From NCBI RefSeq assembly GCF_021018805.1, contig NC_086248.1:57851485-57915484 (forward strand): a DNA stretch of 64,000 nucleotides. The letters run 5' to 3'. How positions within the stretch are numbered: the stretch's first letter is position 1; each line of letters opens with the position of its first letter. Shown in pieces: positions 12,486-23,916 of this stretch. The notes beneath the pieces were generated by a model that was given only the letters and a program-made list of their open reading frames with translations, ran no database searches and was not told the DNA's origin. The stretch is from Prinia subflava. Lineage: Eukaryota > Chordata > Aves > Passeriformes > Cisticolidae. Position numbers and translations under genes: made by a program.

Positions 12486-15400
12486 GTGAGTGTGCCATGA
12501 AACCATCAGGTGTCAGGTTCAAAACAAACAGGAGATAACAGGCTGCTTCACAGGTTACTGCATGTTGAAGTTATGCAATCCATGCCACAGCATGTCTTGG
12601 GGTCCAGAAGTTCTCAGAGCTTCAGAAACTGGCTTTGAAGGTTCATAGATGAAAGATGGCTTGAGATTTAACAGGCACAAGAAAACCTACCATGGCTTAA
12701 GGTGTCTGTCATACACAAATCCCTGGAAACCAAGTATGAAATGCATATGAATTGCAGAATGTCAGTGTGAGCTTTCCATGCTAGTTTATTCCTCCCTGAT
12801 ATCCACTGCTGGCCAGTGTCAAGCACAGTACATTGTGCTAGATGCCATTTTTGATCCACAATGAATTTTTTCACATTCTCAACCGCGCTGTTAGAGGGCA
12901 CATTTGTACCAGTACTACTCCATCTATACTGGGAGAAGATGGGGATATCTTGTACTGTTTTAACTATTGTCAGAAGAATCTAGTCTTTCTGTGTGGATGA
13001 GGGAGCAAAAGGTATTTCAGTAACAGCACATGGGCAGAACCAACAATTTATCCTAAGCTCTGCAAACAGAAATGCAGTAGAAAATACTGTTTAATACATC
13101 TTTAATAGCAAAATAGAAGTCAGATGTTTAAATTCCATATGACAAAGAATACCTTTTAGGCAGAATGGCCTTTTTGAGAGTTCAGTGACTTGTTTTTAAA
13201 GAAAATGCTGTTTGGATTTTGAAAAGAGAGGGGAACATTCAAATTTGTTATAAGGAAATTTTTATTGGTCTGTGGATACCTGCTAAGTTAATTTAACTGG
13301 GACTTCATATCCTGTTTTCCCAGTTGTGTGATTAGGAATATGACGCTGGTGTTTATAAAGACTGACTGGAAATTTATAATTTTGGCAGGAGATCCTAATG
13401 GTTTGCACACTGCAGACACCAGGCTGGAAGAAATGTCGGTGAAGTTTCTTGCAGAGGGAGAAGAGAAGGCTTTCCAGTTACTTTAATTTCTGTAACTAGG
13501 ATGAAGTAAGATACTATTCTTTCTCTGATAGTGAATGGGCTACAAGTCATTTGTTATGCACAAGGAGAGGGTGAAGTTGCACAGACTTTCTTGGATACTC
13601 TGTTGTAGTACAAGCAAGAAAAATGGCAGATAAGTCTTTCCATGTGATCATGTGATGGAGTCAGTTGCTGGCCATATCTGCCCTCAGGCTGGTCAGCAGG
13701 ACAAATGAAAACTGCAGACAGTAAATCTCTAAGATAGATTGTTGAATATCTATGTCCATGCTATTAGTCAGCTAAGGAGAAAGAAGCCAGGGAAGTTTTC
13801 CTGGGCTCTAGAGCCCTTCATACCTTCTGCCCAAGACTTGCAGAAACCCCCTTGCCTTATCTGGTGTATCCTGTGTCCTAACCAAGGCCATGGAGTCCCA
13901 AGGACGAAATTCAGCAAACCTGCACCCAGCACCTTCCCTAGTACTGTGGGCTCCTCTCTCTTAACAGCTTCACTAAATGGTTTCATTAAAAGGCCCCTTA
14001 GTGCCAAGATCCTGGAATGTGGTGTCCTGGGAACAACTTCTAACCACAAGAAAGAACCTCCCTGTCTCAGGTCAGTGCTGTTGTTGGTCCCTCATTGTAA
14101 CAGGATGGTGGGAATAAGGTTCTACCTTTTTCACCTGCATAGGCAGCAGAGACAAGGACAGCTGTTGGGAAGGAGGCCACAGATGCAGCAGTGATAGCTG
14201 AAATTGAGAGTTCAAGTGTCTCATTAGATTGGGAGTGCCATAGGAAGGTGAAGGCTGCACCATGGTCTGTTCAGCCCCTAGTCTTAGAGGCAGCAGCCTT
14301 GTTTGCCTGAGATCTGAACATATTTGCTCCTCTGCAACACCCACCTCAGTTCAGTGTCCTACCCATGACTCTCCTGCTTCCCCAGTTGTTCCCAAAGCTC
14401 TAGATGCAAGTGTAAGAACCAGGACAACTGGGGACAGGACATTGTTGAAAGCTGACAGTTTAAAGAACTGTGAGAGCAAGGGAAAGGAGAAGGACGGGGT
14501 GACTTGTTCTCAGCTTTCCTACATGCAAGGTTACAAACCTGGTGCAAAGGCAATGATGATGTTCTCAAACCTTTTCTGTCTCTCTCTAGCTCAGTGCATG
14601 GGTAGTTTGAGCACACAAGTATCTGCATTAACCTTGGCTTGGACCATAAGCTTCGAGCTGTAGGGTGAATTGGTGGTGAAGTCACACAACAGAAAGTAGC
14701 AATTTCTGGTCAGGAGGCAATCCACAATTGGGAGGGGGCTTTTGCAACATTCATTGTGATTCAGAGGAACCCTGATGGGAAATGTGCAGGTTTGGTAAAC
14801 AAGCCAATAGCACTAAGAAAACACCTGGCTACTTGTCACCAGTTTTCACTCCCAAGGGAAACTGATTTCCAAAACATCGTCACTCAGCTCAACTTTTAGA
14901 GGCTGTGCAAGTTTTGCTCAGTAAACATTGCCTTACTTAACAAAGGCTATTACTAGTGAAGAAAGAAAAGGCCAGGTATACAGTTGCTGTGAAGTAAAAG
15001 CCTGCAGGCAGAATAGCTGACATTCACTTAAAACCCTATAATTCTGCTACTGAAGAAAAGAAAATGCTCTCAACTGGCAGATGAAATGTATTCTTTTCCT
15101 TGTCTTCATGTAAAAGGTCAAACAGAAAAAAAATCAGGAGGTCAGAAATAAATCAGGAACAGTAAAAATAGTCCTTAAGACACTGCAGTGTTAACATAGC
15201 TTTTTTTCCTGTAGCCTGATCTTGCTGCAGGAAAAAAAAACCTGGAGAACCTGCCAAAGCATTAAAAGCAATGCAATTGCGTTTTGAAAGGCAATAAAAG
15301 CAGACTGTGTGGGTAAAGGGCTGTGCCGTTCACCTTTCATCTCTCTGATGGTCACCCAAGGATCTCCTTTGTGATTATAAAGGGTGCCATTTTAAGACCA

Positions 15401-16898
15401 TTTATGTTGTTTGGGGGAGTTATTTGAACTGTATCTATGCATTGCTGAGGTAACTTTAATTGGGTGGCTGTTTAGGTGATGCAATTAAATTGTTGACCTT
15501 CTGATAGCAAACTATCCAAATGAAATAGTGTTGTTTGGGTAGGGGCTGTTAAAATGTATAGTGGCTTATTGACATACTTTAGGTTTATTGATCTAACCTT
15601 CTGAAGTTACCTTTTGTAATGCAGAAAAGCTCCTCTGTGCCTTGCAGACTTTTTACACAGACTTTCCCCCTCTGATTTGTCAGGGGCAAGAGCTCAGAGG
15701 ATCCTCTACTTGCTGATCAGTGAAAGTCCACCTGGAATCCTGCATCTGCAAAGAAATTCAGTTCTTGAGTTGAACCGTTTCAGTAGGGTTTCAGTTTTAG
15801 CTTGCAGAGGAACCTTTCAGCCATCCCTTCCAGGAAGAAACCCAGGTCAGACACAGGGCATTTGATTCTCTGTTTTATGTAAAGAGTTAACAACATCTGT
15901 GTTTTTTCCATGTATTAGACACGCATAATTAGAATAGCTTCTCCTGTCAACTTGCTAGTTTATGAACACTGAAGGATTTGTGCATTTATATTGGGTTCTC
16001 TGATCAGATATAGATTATTTTGTAATAGTTCTCTGTTTGGAGCTAATTTCCAGGAAGGAGGGATAGAAGGCTGAGACCTGGAATGTGACATCAGTGTGAA
16101 GAGGGTCTGTCACTTCATAGCTGAAAATGGCATTGATTAAGAAAAAGTAAATTAAGTGACCTTTCTTCCCTGATATCTAAGGGCTACTTTCTATTCTCTG
16201 AATTTTGACTAGCTTTTTTCATCACCACCCTGAAGATGATGTCTGTCTCTGAAACACACTACACAATCTAGTCTGCTTTGAACATCTACTTACCTGCACT
16301 TAATTCTCCACGGGCTATATCTGTTAGCAATCTGATGGTGAGGCTTCTCCTTCAGGTCTTCTGTCTGCCAGAACAATTTATCCTTTGCAGTTTAACTATT
16401 ATCCTTTTTCTTATCCTTGGGTTTTACTTTTGAAAAAAAAATACTGTGGTGACAGATGCCAGTGCTTTTCCATACTTCAGATACTGATTGTTTCTTTTGA
16501 CCTGACCAACCAGGTCTTGTTTCTTACCCTGTTTTCCCTGCTCCTACCCAAAACAACTTTTCTTGATAATTCAGGTTGCTTTCTAACTTCTGGAGCATGC
16601 TTATAATAATTTCAAGTCCTACTCTGAAGAGTTCAATTATGGGAGCTATTTTTTTTTTTCCTCCTCCACCCCCAAGATTTAGCATAAGCCAAAAGGGAAA
16701 TTAATCTGATGGCTCTTAGAAACAAATGTGTAAATTTTTTATATCATACTTTCGCCACAACAGTTTCAAATCCTGTTTTTACAAAATCCATGGAAATTTC
16801 CAGTGGATCCAAGTCTGAGGTGGGTGTCTGTTAAGAAACAGAAAACAAAATGTGGTATGAGTTAGAAACAGAGCTCATATTAACTGTTTTCTTTCCAG
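12486..16898. other. No supported gene
   Basis: No coding region or interspersed repeat was recognised. A forward frame of about 150 codons around 13.74-14.19 kb is overlapped by an unrelated open frame on the other strand and shows no domain, signal peptide or repeat, so I treat it as chance. Around 15.26-15.50 kb the sequence is rich in ATGCAAT/GCAATTGC-like and TAATT motifs, which can mark regulatory DNA. If the flanking candidate exons are real this is an intron. Confidence 0.5.
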
Positions 16899-17004
16899 TT
16901 TCTTCTAAAAAGAAAGTTCTGTTGTCCCACATGTGATATTTCTTCTATGGCTGTTTTCCTGGAGAAAGCCTGGATGGGCAGCAGGTTAGCAGTTCCTCTG
17001 CCAG
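16899..17004 (+). other. Candidate exon with consensus donor and an open frame
   Basis: The acceptor is a pyrimidine tract ending TTTCTTTCCAG at 16,898. The donor is CCAG|GTAAGT at 17,005, a perfect match to the U1 consensus. The 106-bp block is open in only one frame, starting at its first base, giving 35 codons and ending in phase 1. The first ATG in that frame is at 16,947, with G at +4 but T at -3. The other two frames have stops. Joined to 23,421-23,480 and 25,949-26,223 the frame stays open, for about 130 codons from this ATG. I do not recognise the protein. An lncRNA exon is an equal alternative. Confidence 0.35.
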
Positions 17005-17819
17005 GTAAGTTCAGGTTTTGTCAAATCATTACCTGTGAATGAGGTAAAAAATGTGCACTTTTACAACTCTAGTTTCCTGCCAAACTACATGGGCTCAAGG
17101 TACCTCTTGACAGTGACAAGTCCAGAGGCCAAAAGCAGTCCCTGTAGTAGGAGACTCAACTATGGACCATAAGATTAGAAGTTTTTCTGACTTAGTAACA
17201 TGCCTAATTTTCCCTAAAAAGCTAAACAAGTACCAGGCTTGTTAAGATTATTCATCTTTTATGTGGTCATTTTTTTGCTTAATCTATGAAAATTGTTACA
17301 GGCTGGAATACATATAGTTTATACAATATAGTATTTGGACTCCAGGGAAAGGTACTACTGTTCAAAGAAGAAAGGGAAAGCGGGAAATCTGGAAAAAATC
17401 AGATGAGGAAAACCAGAACACAAGTTGGTGGAGTTGCCGCAAAAGTTTTATGTTGCTAAAATTCCTAGGGTGAGCTTGCAGCATTATTCATTTTACATGC
17501 CAATTATCCTTGCCTTTGCATCTATTTATAGTTGCCCTCCTATGGAGGCCCAGACTGAGAAACATAGTTTTGAACTCCTTCCACACTCTTGTTGCACAAA
17601 CTCATTTCAAGCTATTTTGGGGTCAGACACCTGCAGCCAGAGCAGTGGAGGGGCAGTGGAGAGGAGCAGGCCCTCAGAAAGAAAGGAACTAAAATAATTT
17701 CTGTACAACATCTCATAAGACTTTGCCCGTTGCCAAAATGGGGTTAATCAATTTTCAATAGCCCTGAAGAAACCACGTGCCTGGTGCCTGACCAGTTTAG
17801 CCACAGAAACTTAGTGCAG

Positions 17820-18060
17820 GGGGAAGGCCGGGCGTTAACACCCAGAGTCAGAAAAGCAGCTCTGGCTGCAAGTGCCGCCCTTCCCCCGAGCTCCAGCTGC
17901 TCCAGGGCAGGTGTACGGAGGGATGCTCCCGATAACACCGGGCCCAGGGCCTGGCCATCCCCTGCACGGTCACAGGGCTCCCGCCTGCGCTGCCGGCGCC
18001 CGGGTGAGCCCCGCGCCGTGCGCCTCAGGCAGCCCTGCTGCCGGCCCTACCCAGCACTCA
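17820..18060. promoter_or_regulatory. Small CpG-rich island
   Basis: About 19 CpG dinucleotides fall within roughly 240 bases of GC-rich DNA, while the flanks are AT-rich and nearly CpG-free. Near its right side is CCGG|GTGAGC (GT at 18,004), which could be the donor of a first exon read rightwards. The next good + strand acceptor is at 23,300. It could be the promoter of the 23-26 kb exon-like blocks, an alternative upstream promoter of the 46 kb gene, or an orphan CpG island. No TATA box is evident at a fitting distance. Confidence 0.5.
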
Positions 18061-18504
18061 GACAGTCCAGGGGCTGCTTGGCACTGGAAGCAAACTAATG
18101 CAAAACACAGTCAAAGCGCTTTCATGAGAGTTCCTCAGGAGACACCGGGACAGCTGTAAAGGATATGCACAGCCTTGGGTTTGTTTACAAGGAGAGAGAA
18201 GGGGCTGCTGTGGGAAATGGCCGCATCACTGTTCCTGGTGGCGTACTGTATGTTGTTTATACAATAGTGCCAAGCGGCAAGCGCAAAAACTCATGACAGA
18301 GCACCTCAGGAACTGCAGAGCCTCCTTTTGATCTTCTTCAAAACCTAAAAAGGGAGAGTTGTTTAAATTTGTACACTGCTTAAACTGTCACTGCTGCTCA
18401 GCTGTTTGGACCTTTTTCCACTCACTTTTGTTTACTTCTCTCTGCACTGGTGAGTTTCTAGAGCACAGTAGAAACATCACAGGCAATGCCAAAGTTTGGA
18501 ATTG
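18061..18504. other. No supported gene
   Basis: This is transition from the CpG-rich patch back to ordinary AT-rich DNA, up to the start of a CR1 fragment. It contains a few CpGs (18,230-18,290) and no open frame worth calling. Confidence 0.5.
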
Positions 18505-18902
18505 AGCAGCTGAGGTCACTTGTTCAGCGTGGAGAAGAGGAGACTTGACAGGAGGTCTTATGGTGGTCTACAGCTTCCTTATGAGAGGAAGTGGAGATGC
18601 AGGCACCAATCTCACGTCTCTGGTGCCCAGTGACAGGACCTGAGGGAATGGAATGAAGCTGTTTCAGGGGAGTTAGGTGGGATACTACAAAAAGGTTCTT
18701 CTCCCAAAGGGTGGTCAGACACTGGAACAGACTCCCCAGGGAGGTCACCACAGCACCAAGCCTGCCAGAGTTCAGAAAGTGTTTGGACAATACTCTCAGG
18801 TACATTGTGTGACTCTTCAGGCTGTCCTGTACAGGGCCAGGAGTTGGACTTTGCTGATCCTTGAGGGCCTCTTCCAACTCAGGACATTTTGCGATTTTAT
18901 GA
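18505..18902 (+). mobile_element. CR1 LINE 3' fragment
   Basis: The order of recognisable CR1 segments is the GGAGAAGAGGAG block near 18,530, the CACTGGAACAGACTCCCCAG block at 18,720-18,739, the block encoding the usual GTTTGGACAATACTCTCAGG phrase, and the terminal AGGAGTTGGACTTTGCTGATCC to CTTCCAACTCAGGACATTTT tail. CR1 is the dominant LINE of birds and is normally 5'-truncated like this copy. No intact ORF2 remains, and the tail octamer array is decayed to about one degenerate unit (GATTTTATG), so the copy is old and inactive. I do not assign a subfamily. Confidence 0.95.
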
Positions 18903-21900
18903 AATCCATATTTGTCTCTTTGGATGGATGTTTTATAACAGTGGAGATCTGGGTAGTGTGATCATAGCTGTATTTGTAGCAACCTCTGTAGTCTGCAACT
19001 TTCCCTCTTTTACTGACGTGTCCATAATTACTATTCCAGACTCAAATAAAAAATATTTCTGTTATTGTTTCATAAGATGTTAGCAAGGTTGGTACATTGT
19101 GTGAGTCCAGGAGTGCAAGAACTCCGGGCTTTCCTATCCATACTTTGTGAATTTAATTTACATTTTCAGATTACTTTTATTCCCTGTAGGTATGTCCTGG
19201 ACTCCTCTGTAGTAATTATTTTTGATGACTCCACTAACGCCTACTTCTTAAGACAGAGATGATCTATTTCAGACTCCTCCGCTGAATGAATTTAGCCAAC
19301 AATCCACTCATGACTCTGGCAGATGTTTTTACTTTCTTTCTTTCCTTCAGGCCAGTAAAAACTTTATAAATCTTTCTTCTACCATTCCAGAAATGTGAGA
19401 GCTTCCCCCTTAACACCTGAAACATCTCACTGACCTTGTCTGCATACAGTAGAATACATTTGTAGATACTGCAGACACCCAAGTTTAAATAAACAAAACT
19501 CCAATATTTAGTCTTATAAAAGGTTGATCCAGATTGGACTAGTATCCACAAAACTAATTTTTCTTAAGAATACTTACTCCTGGGGCTCATATACACACAA
19601 TTCAACAGCTGTCAACTTGATTACCTACTGTAGCAAGTCCAAATGTTTATGTTTGTTGCCCCTGTTGTTTATATAATAACATTGTGTCTCCCCTCCTACT
19701 ATACACACCAGTAGCCATGAAGTTAATGGGCTATTTCCATTGATCTCAGGAAATGTTAGCCAAAGCTGTCTAGAAAATCCCTGAGATCCTGCTCCAAATC
19801 AAGCCTGAGGCATGTTCATGACAATCTTCCTTTGTCTCCATTTTGAGATGCTAACTACTTGGTCTGCTCTCCCATTGAAGAACACCTGAGAGTTCAAAGA
19901 AACTACGTCAGACTCTCTTTCCATATGCCCTATATGGCTTGTCCTTGTTCCTGGTTGGAGCTGGAAAGCATTCGGATATGTTGATTATTTCCAGGGAAAG
20001 AGTGAGGTGAACTGATTATTGTAGTCCATCTATCCTGAGACTAGCTGACACATTATTTTTTGGAACTAAGGATTGCTAAGAAGCCAAAGATTAATTGGTT
20101 ATGGAGACTACATTATCCTTTTGCTTTATAATTTATTAGAAAACTTCATGGCATTGTAACCAGAGGCTGTTAGAAGCCTTCATGATGATGAATAATTATG
20201 ACATGATGAGACATGTCTGAGGAAGAATTTTTGAAATCACTTTAATGTGAATAAATAAAATAGAGGTTAGTATTCCAGGGAAAATACATAAACTCACAGA
20301 ACTGCAAATTAAGATTAACATACACTTTTGTGGTTTGAGTTTTGGTTTATTTTTTAATTGTAAAGTTGCTGGAGTTTTTCCAAAGTAGTAGTATAAGAGG
20401 GGGTATTTTGTATCTTATTAACTCTGTGCTAATTGCAGCTTATTTACAGCCACTTTAAAAGAAAATTCCCATCAGGGAAATACTCTATTTCAATTTTCTT
20501 CACAAAGGAGTGGTTTGGGATCTCTCCCTTGTCATTCTTATCTCAGTGCCTGATTCTCAATGAGCCTGCAAGTTGTTTATGTAGAATTTGCAGTATTTAA
20601 CTCTGAAAATGTCTGTTATACCCCCTGGACATCTTGGTATCTCACACCTACCTGGGTATTTTCTGCTTTCTGTGCATTCTCTGCAACTGCAAATCCCAAA
20701 TGCTTGCATCAGTTGCAAACATTTATGAACACTGCATCAGTTAAAATTTGGTGTTAGTGGATCTACGAGATGCATTCACTCAGGTTCTGTGCTGTGTTGA
20801 AGAACAGCCATTAGTATAAAACTCACAGAAATGAGATAAAATTGTGAACACTTTATCCAAAAAACTCACCACCCAACAAAAAAGTAAGAATAACTTGGTT
20901 AGAACAACTATAAAATTTGCACTTCCATTCTGCCACAACAGTAGAGTGTGATCAAAATGAAATTTTTTTCTTCCTTCTCTCCTTTTACCCTCTTTGAAAT
21001 GAAACATTTAGACTGTGGCTTTCTGTAGGTTTTACTGATAATTCACATGAGCCAGTGTTTGGGATCTGACTTGTAGATGTAGTGAGTACCTGTAACTCAG
21101 GTTTTAATTTGCAACAGGTATGGGAAATGCCTGCTCCTGCCCAGGAGGCCATGTAAGTCAGGAGCTGCTTTGTAAAACCAGTGCTGTTGTCCTGGTAGTG
21201 ATGGAAGTAATAGTAATTCAGGGAGCAGCTGTAATGAGAGTGTCATTTGCTTATAAAATGCCAAAAGGTGGAAGTAATCATTACTCACTTGCAAAGAGGA
21301 CTGCAATAGGGTGAAATAACTGTGTGTACTTATTAACCTTGAGCACCTATTTTATTAACATTGCTGTGAGCATTGTGTTTAAATTATCCATCCTCTATTA
21401 AGCCTGAGAGCAGACAGCCAATGCTGTGGGAGTCTTTCATATCTTGAAAGGCATGTTTTGCAGGACAGTATGCCCACTGGGGAAAGCTGGGCAGCTAATA
21501 ACCTTCAAGTTGTCCCCTCTAGGTCACCTAACCATATGTCATGACTGCCTTAGCTTACATCCTCAACAATAGCCCGACTACTTCCACCTCTAGTGGATTT
21601 TCCTAGGAGTGACTTGCTGAATTTGAGACATTTGATGAAATCTGGCTTAATGGGAGTTTTATCTCTAACCCCCATGAGTCAGGGTTGAGGTTTTGGTGAT
21701 GTGTGCGAAACAGCAACCTAGCTGTATTGTCCATCTTTCTGAAATGGTCACCTAGAGAGGGCATAGGAGATCTTTGACTCAGAGAACACATACACAATGA
21801 GAAAAGGTGCTGCTTCTTTGCATCTACTTTGCTGAAAACACTCCTTTAATGGACTCAGATGTAGAAACAATGTGCTTACCAACAGCAGAAATAAGTCCAA

Positions 21901-23300
21901 ACCGTTTATAGCTGCTCAAATTTTAGGCTGAATGTTTGGGGATCTCCTAAGCCTCTACAAGTGTTTTCTGTGTCTGTCTGGCATAAGAAGCATGTAGTAT
22001 TCCACCATTAATACTGTTACTGTAATTCGGTATGATTTGTCCATGTTTTACACAGCATTGTTCTGCTCCCGAAGGACTAGACTTTGGCCAGTGTTGCATT
22101 CTCATCAGTGAGGGACGGCTTGTGCATCTGGGTTTTACATCAGAAACACGCTCTCTCGTTTGTGTGGAACTCATTCAGAAAAGTGACTGAACTGTTTTTC
22201 AAAAGTGGGATGCTGTAGTTTCATACCAATGGAGTGCCAAAAGACTTAGGTTTATGTGTCCTTGTTTCAGGTTGCAGGAAAAGACATCAATATAGAGCAC
22301 ATATGAAATTCTGCCTGTGTAATGAAGAATATTCTTTGACTACACTGTTTGCAGTGTAAAATACTGAACTTGCAAAACACAAGTTGCATGGGAGATAAGC
22401 CAAGGTGATGAAGTCCAAGCAAGATGAGGAAGCACAGAGATTGTAAACACATTATCTTCTATTAAAGGAAACATGTGTTGCAAAGATATAGGGACTTGTC
22501 TCTTATTTTGGTAAGAATAAGTTGTTTTTTTTCTGATACAGGTGGCAAATTTACCAGGGAAAACATCCGCCAGTGAGCAGAGGTAGGCCAGAACACTTAA
22601 CAAAAGCTTCATTATCTGTTGTTCTGTACAGCAGAAGACTGAATGCTGGTCTCCTGAAGTTACTGGCAAAACTAGCTTTTTCAATGGCCTAGGAGTTTAT
22701 CCCAGGTGTTTTGCTGCCATAGTGACAGTCTTTTTCTCATGTGTAGAGAGCAGTTGTTTTCAATTAAGAACTGCTCTTATTAGGCTGCAGTTTTTGGAAC
22801 CAAATGACAGTTACAGTTAAACTAATTAAATGCAAGTATTATGAAAAGTATTTCTCAGTTCACCTTTTAGATGTAGACTAATACTTGGCAGGATATTGCA
22901 GGCATCACTGCAATGCTAACAGAGCACAGTAAATACAGCAGAAGTATATATGATACAAATTATTTTACCTTCAGAAATTTACATAATCTAAGCCCAGAGA
23001 GCTCAGTGAGCACACTAAGAGGAACCAAAATGGATGTGTAAACTCACATACCTACACCAACAGGGTGTAGGGCAAATGCCGAATAAACACATTTCTAGAA
23101 CAGTCCTTTTGTGATAAAACTATGCCAGGCATCATCCACAGCAGATATCCCTGTAGTTTCCTTCATGAAGAGACTGCATACAAAAGAAAACTCTTTTAAC
23201 TTCATACTGTGGGGGAATAGCCATAAGTTCTTATTTCTTTGTGTGCTCATTCAACAAGTACTAGTAATCTGTGTTGATCCTTTTCTTTACTGCTTTTCAG
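18903..23300. other. No supported gene
   Basis: This is ordinary AT-rich DNA with only short chance frames. A GTAAGT at 21,153 follows an AG at 21,118, giving a possible 34-bp micro-exon, but the acceptor lacks a good pyrimidine tract. No interspersed repeat was recognised. Confidence 0.5.
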
Positions 23301-23480
23301 AACAAGGATATCCTGAACTAATTTATGCTCTTCTTTTGAAACATTGATGGCTGGTATTGAGAGTAAAGCAAGAAAGCTGGGAAAATTTTGGGGCTATTGG
23401 TATCTTTGATATATTTCTAGCAATGCCTCTCACAAGAATTTTAGTTCTTTGTAAATTTGAAAATAGAGGTGATAAACCAG
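23301..23480 (+). other. Candidate exon (two possible acceptors)
   Basis: A very good acceptor, CTTTACTGCTTTTCAG, ends at 23,300. A perfect donor, CCAG|GTAAGT, follows at 23,481. Used whole, the 180-bp block has stops in all three frames and would be non-coding. A second, weaker acceptor (ATATATTTCTAG) ends at 23,420 and leaves a 60-bp exon. That short form is open in the frame starting with ATG at 23,423 (G at -3) and links in phase to 17,004 upstream and 25,949 downstream. The choice of acceptor therefore decides between coding and non-coding. No known protein was recognised. Confidence 0.35.
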
Positions 23481-23742
23481 GTAAGTATAATGAAAACTTG
23501 ATAGAAAAACGAACAATTTAATTTAGAGATGATCATTTGGACTAATATATTTTAGGTTATTGAATTAATTCAGATATATTGTCATGTCTAGCTCTTATTA
23601 ATTATACATAATACTGGGATCCTATAGCATTACCATCAACTTGTAAAGCCTATAGAAAGTGAAATTTGCACTGATGCTGTTCAATTCAGCAAATGCAAGC
23701 TACAGATGATGCCAAAATGAATTTTTGAGGCATCGCACATCC

Positions 23743-23880
23743 TAGAATCACAGAATATTCTGTTTTGGAAAGGACCCATAAGGATCATAGAGTCCAACTC
23801 CTAAGTGAATGGGCTGTATGGGGATTAAACCCAAAACCTTGGTGTTATTAGCACCATGCTCTCACCAACGGAGCTAATCA
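23743..23880 (-). mobile_element. tRNA-Ile/CR1 composite SINE (passerine TguSINE-like)
   Basis: Read on the minus strand, the head (about 23,880 to 23,812) follows a tRNA-Ile body: TTAGCTC..GTTGG (A box region), GAGAGCATGGTGCTAATAAC around an AAU anticodon, and GGGTTTAATCC (degenerate B box). It is followed by a CR1-like tail, GAGTTGGACTCTATGATCC then GGGTCC and TTCC, ending in ATTCTGTGATTCTA octamers. tRNA-Ile heads joined to CR1 3' tails are known from passerine SINEs (TguSINE1), which are thought to be mobilised by CR1 machinery. The acceptor-stem part is degraded and the B box carries mutations, so the copy is old. No clear target-site duplication is visible. Confidence 0.85.
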
Positions 23881-23892
23881 TGTTTACATCAC

Positions 23893-23916
23893 TTTTTTTT
23901 TTTTATTATTATTATG
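23893..23916. repeat. T-run and ATT microsatellite
   Basis: About twelve T residues are followed by short ATT repeats, just beyond the head end of the SINE. It is simple-sequence DNA. Confidence 0.8.

Noticed and set aside
13739..14194. Forward open frame of about 150 codons
   Set aside because: Long frames also exist on the opposite strand here, there is no domain or splice context, and composition is ordinary.
16280..16310. Perfect minus-strand donor GCAG|GTAAGT
   Set aside because: I found no acceptor with a reasonable pyrimidine tract within a normal exon length.
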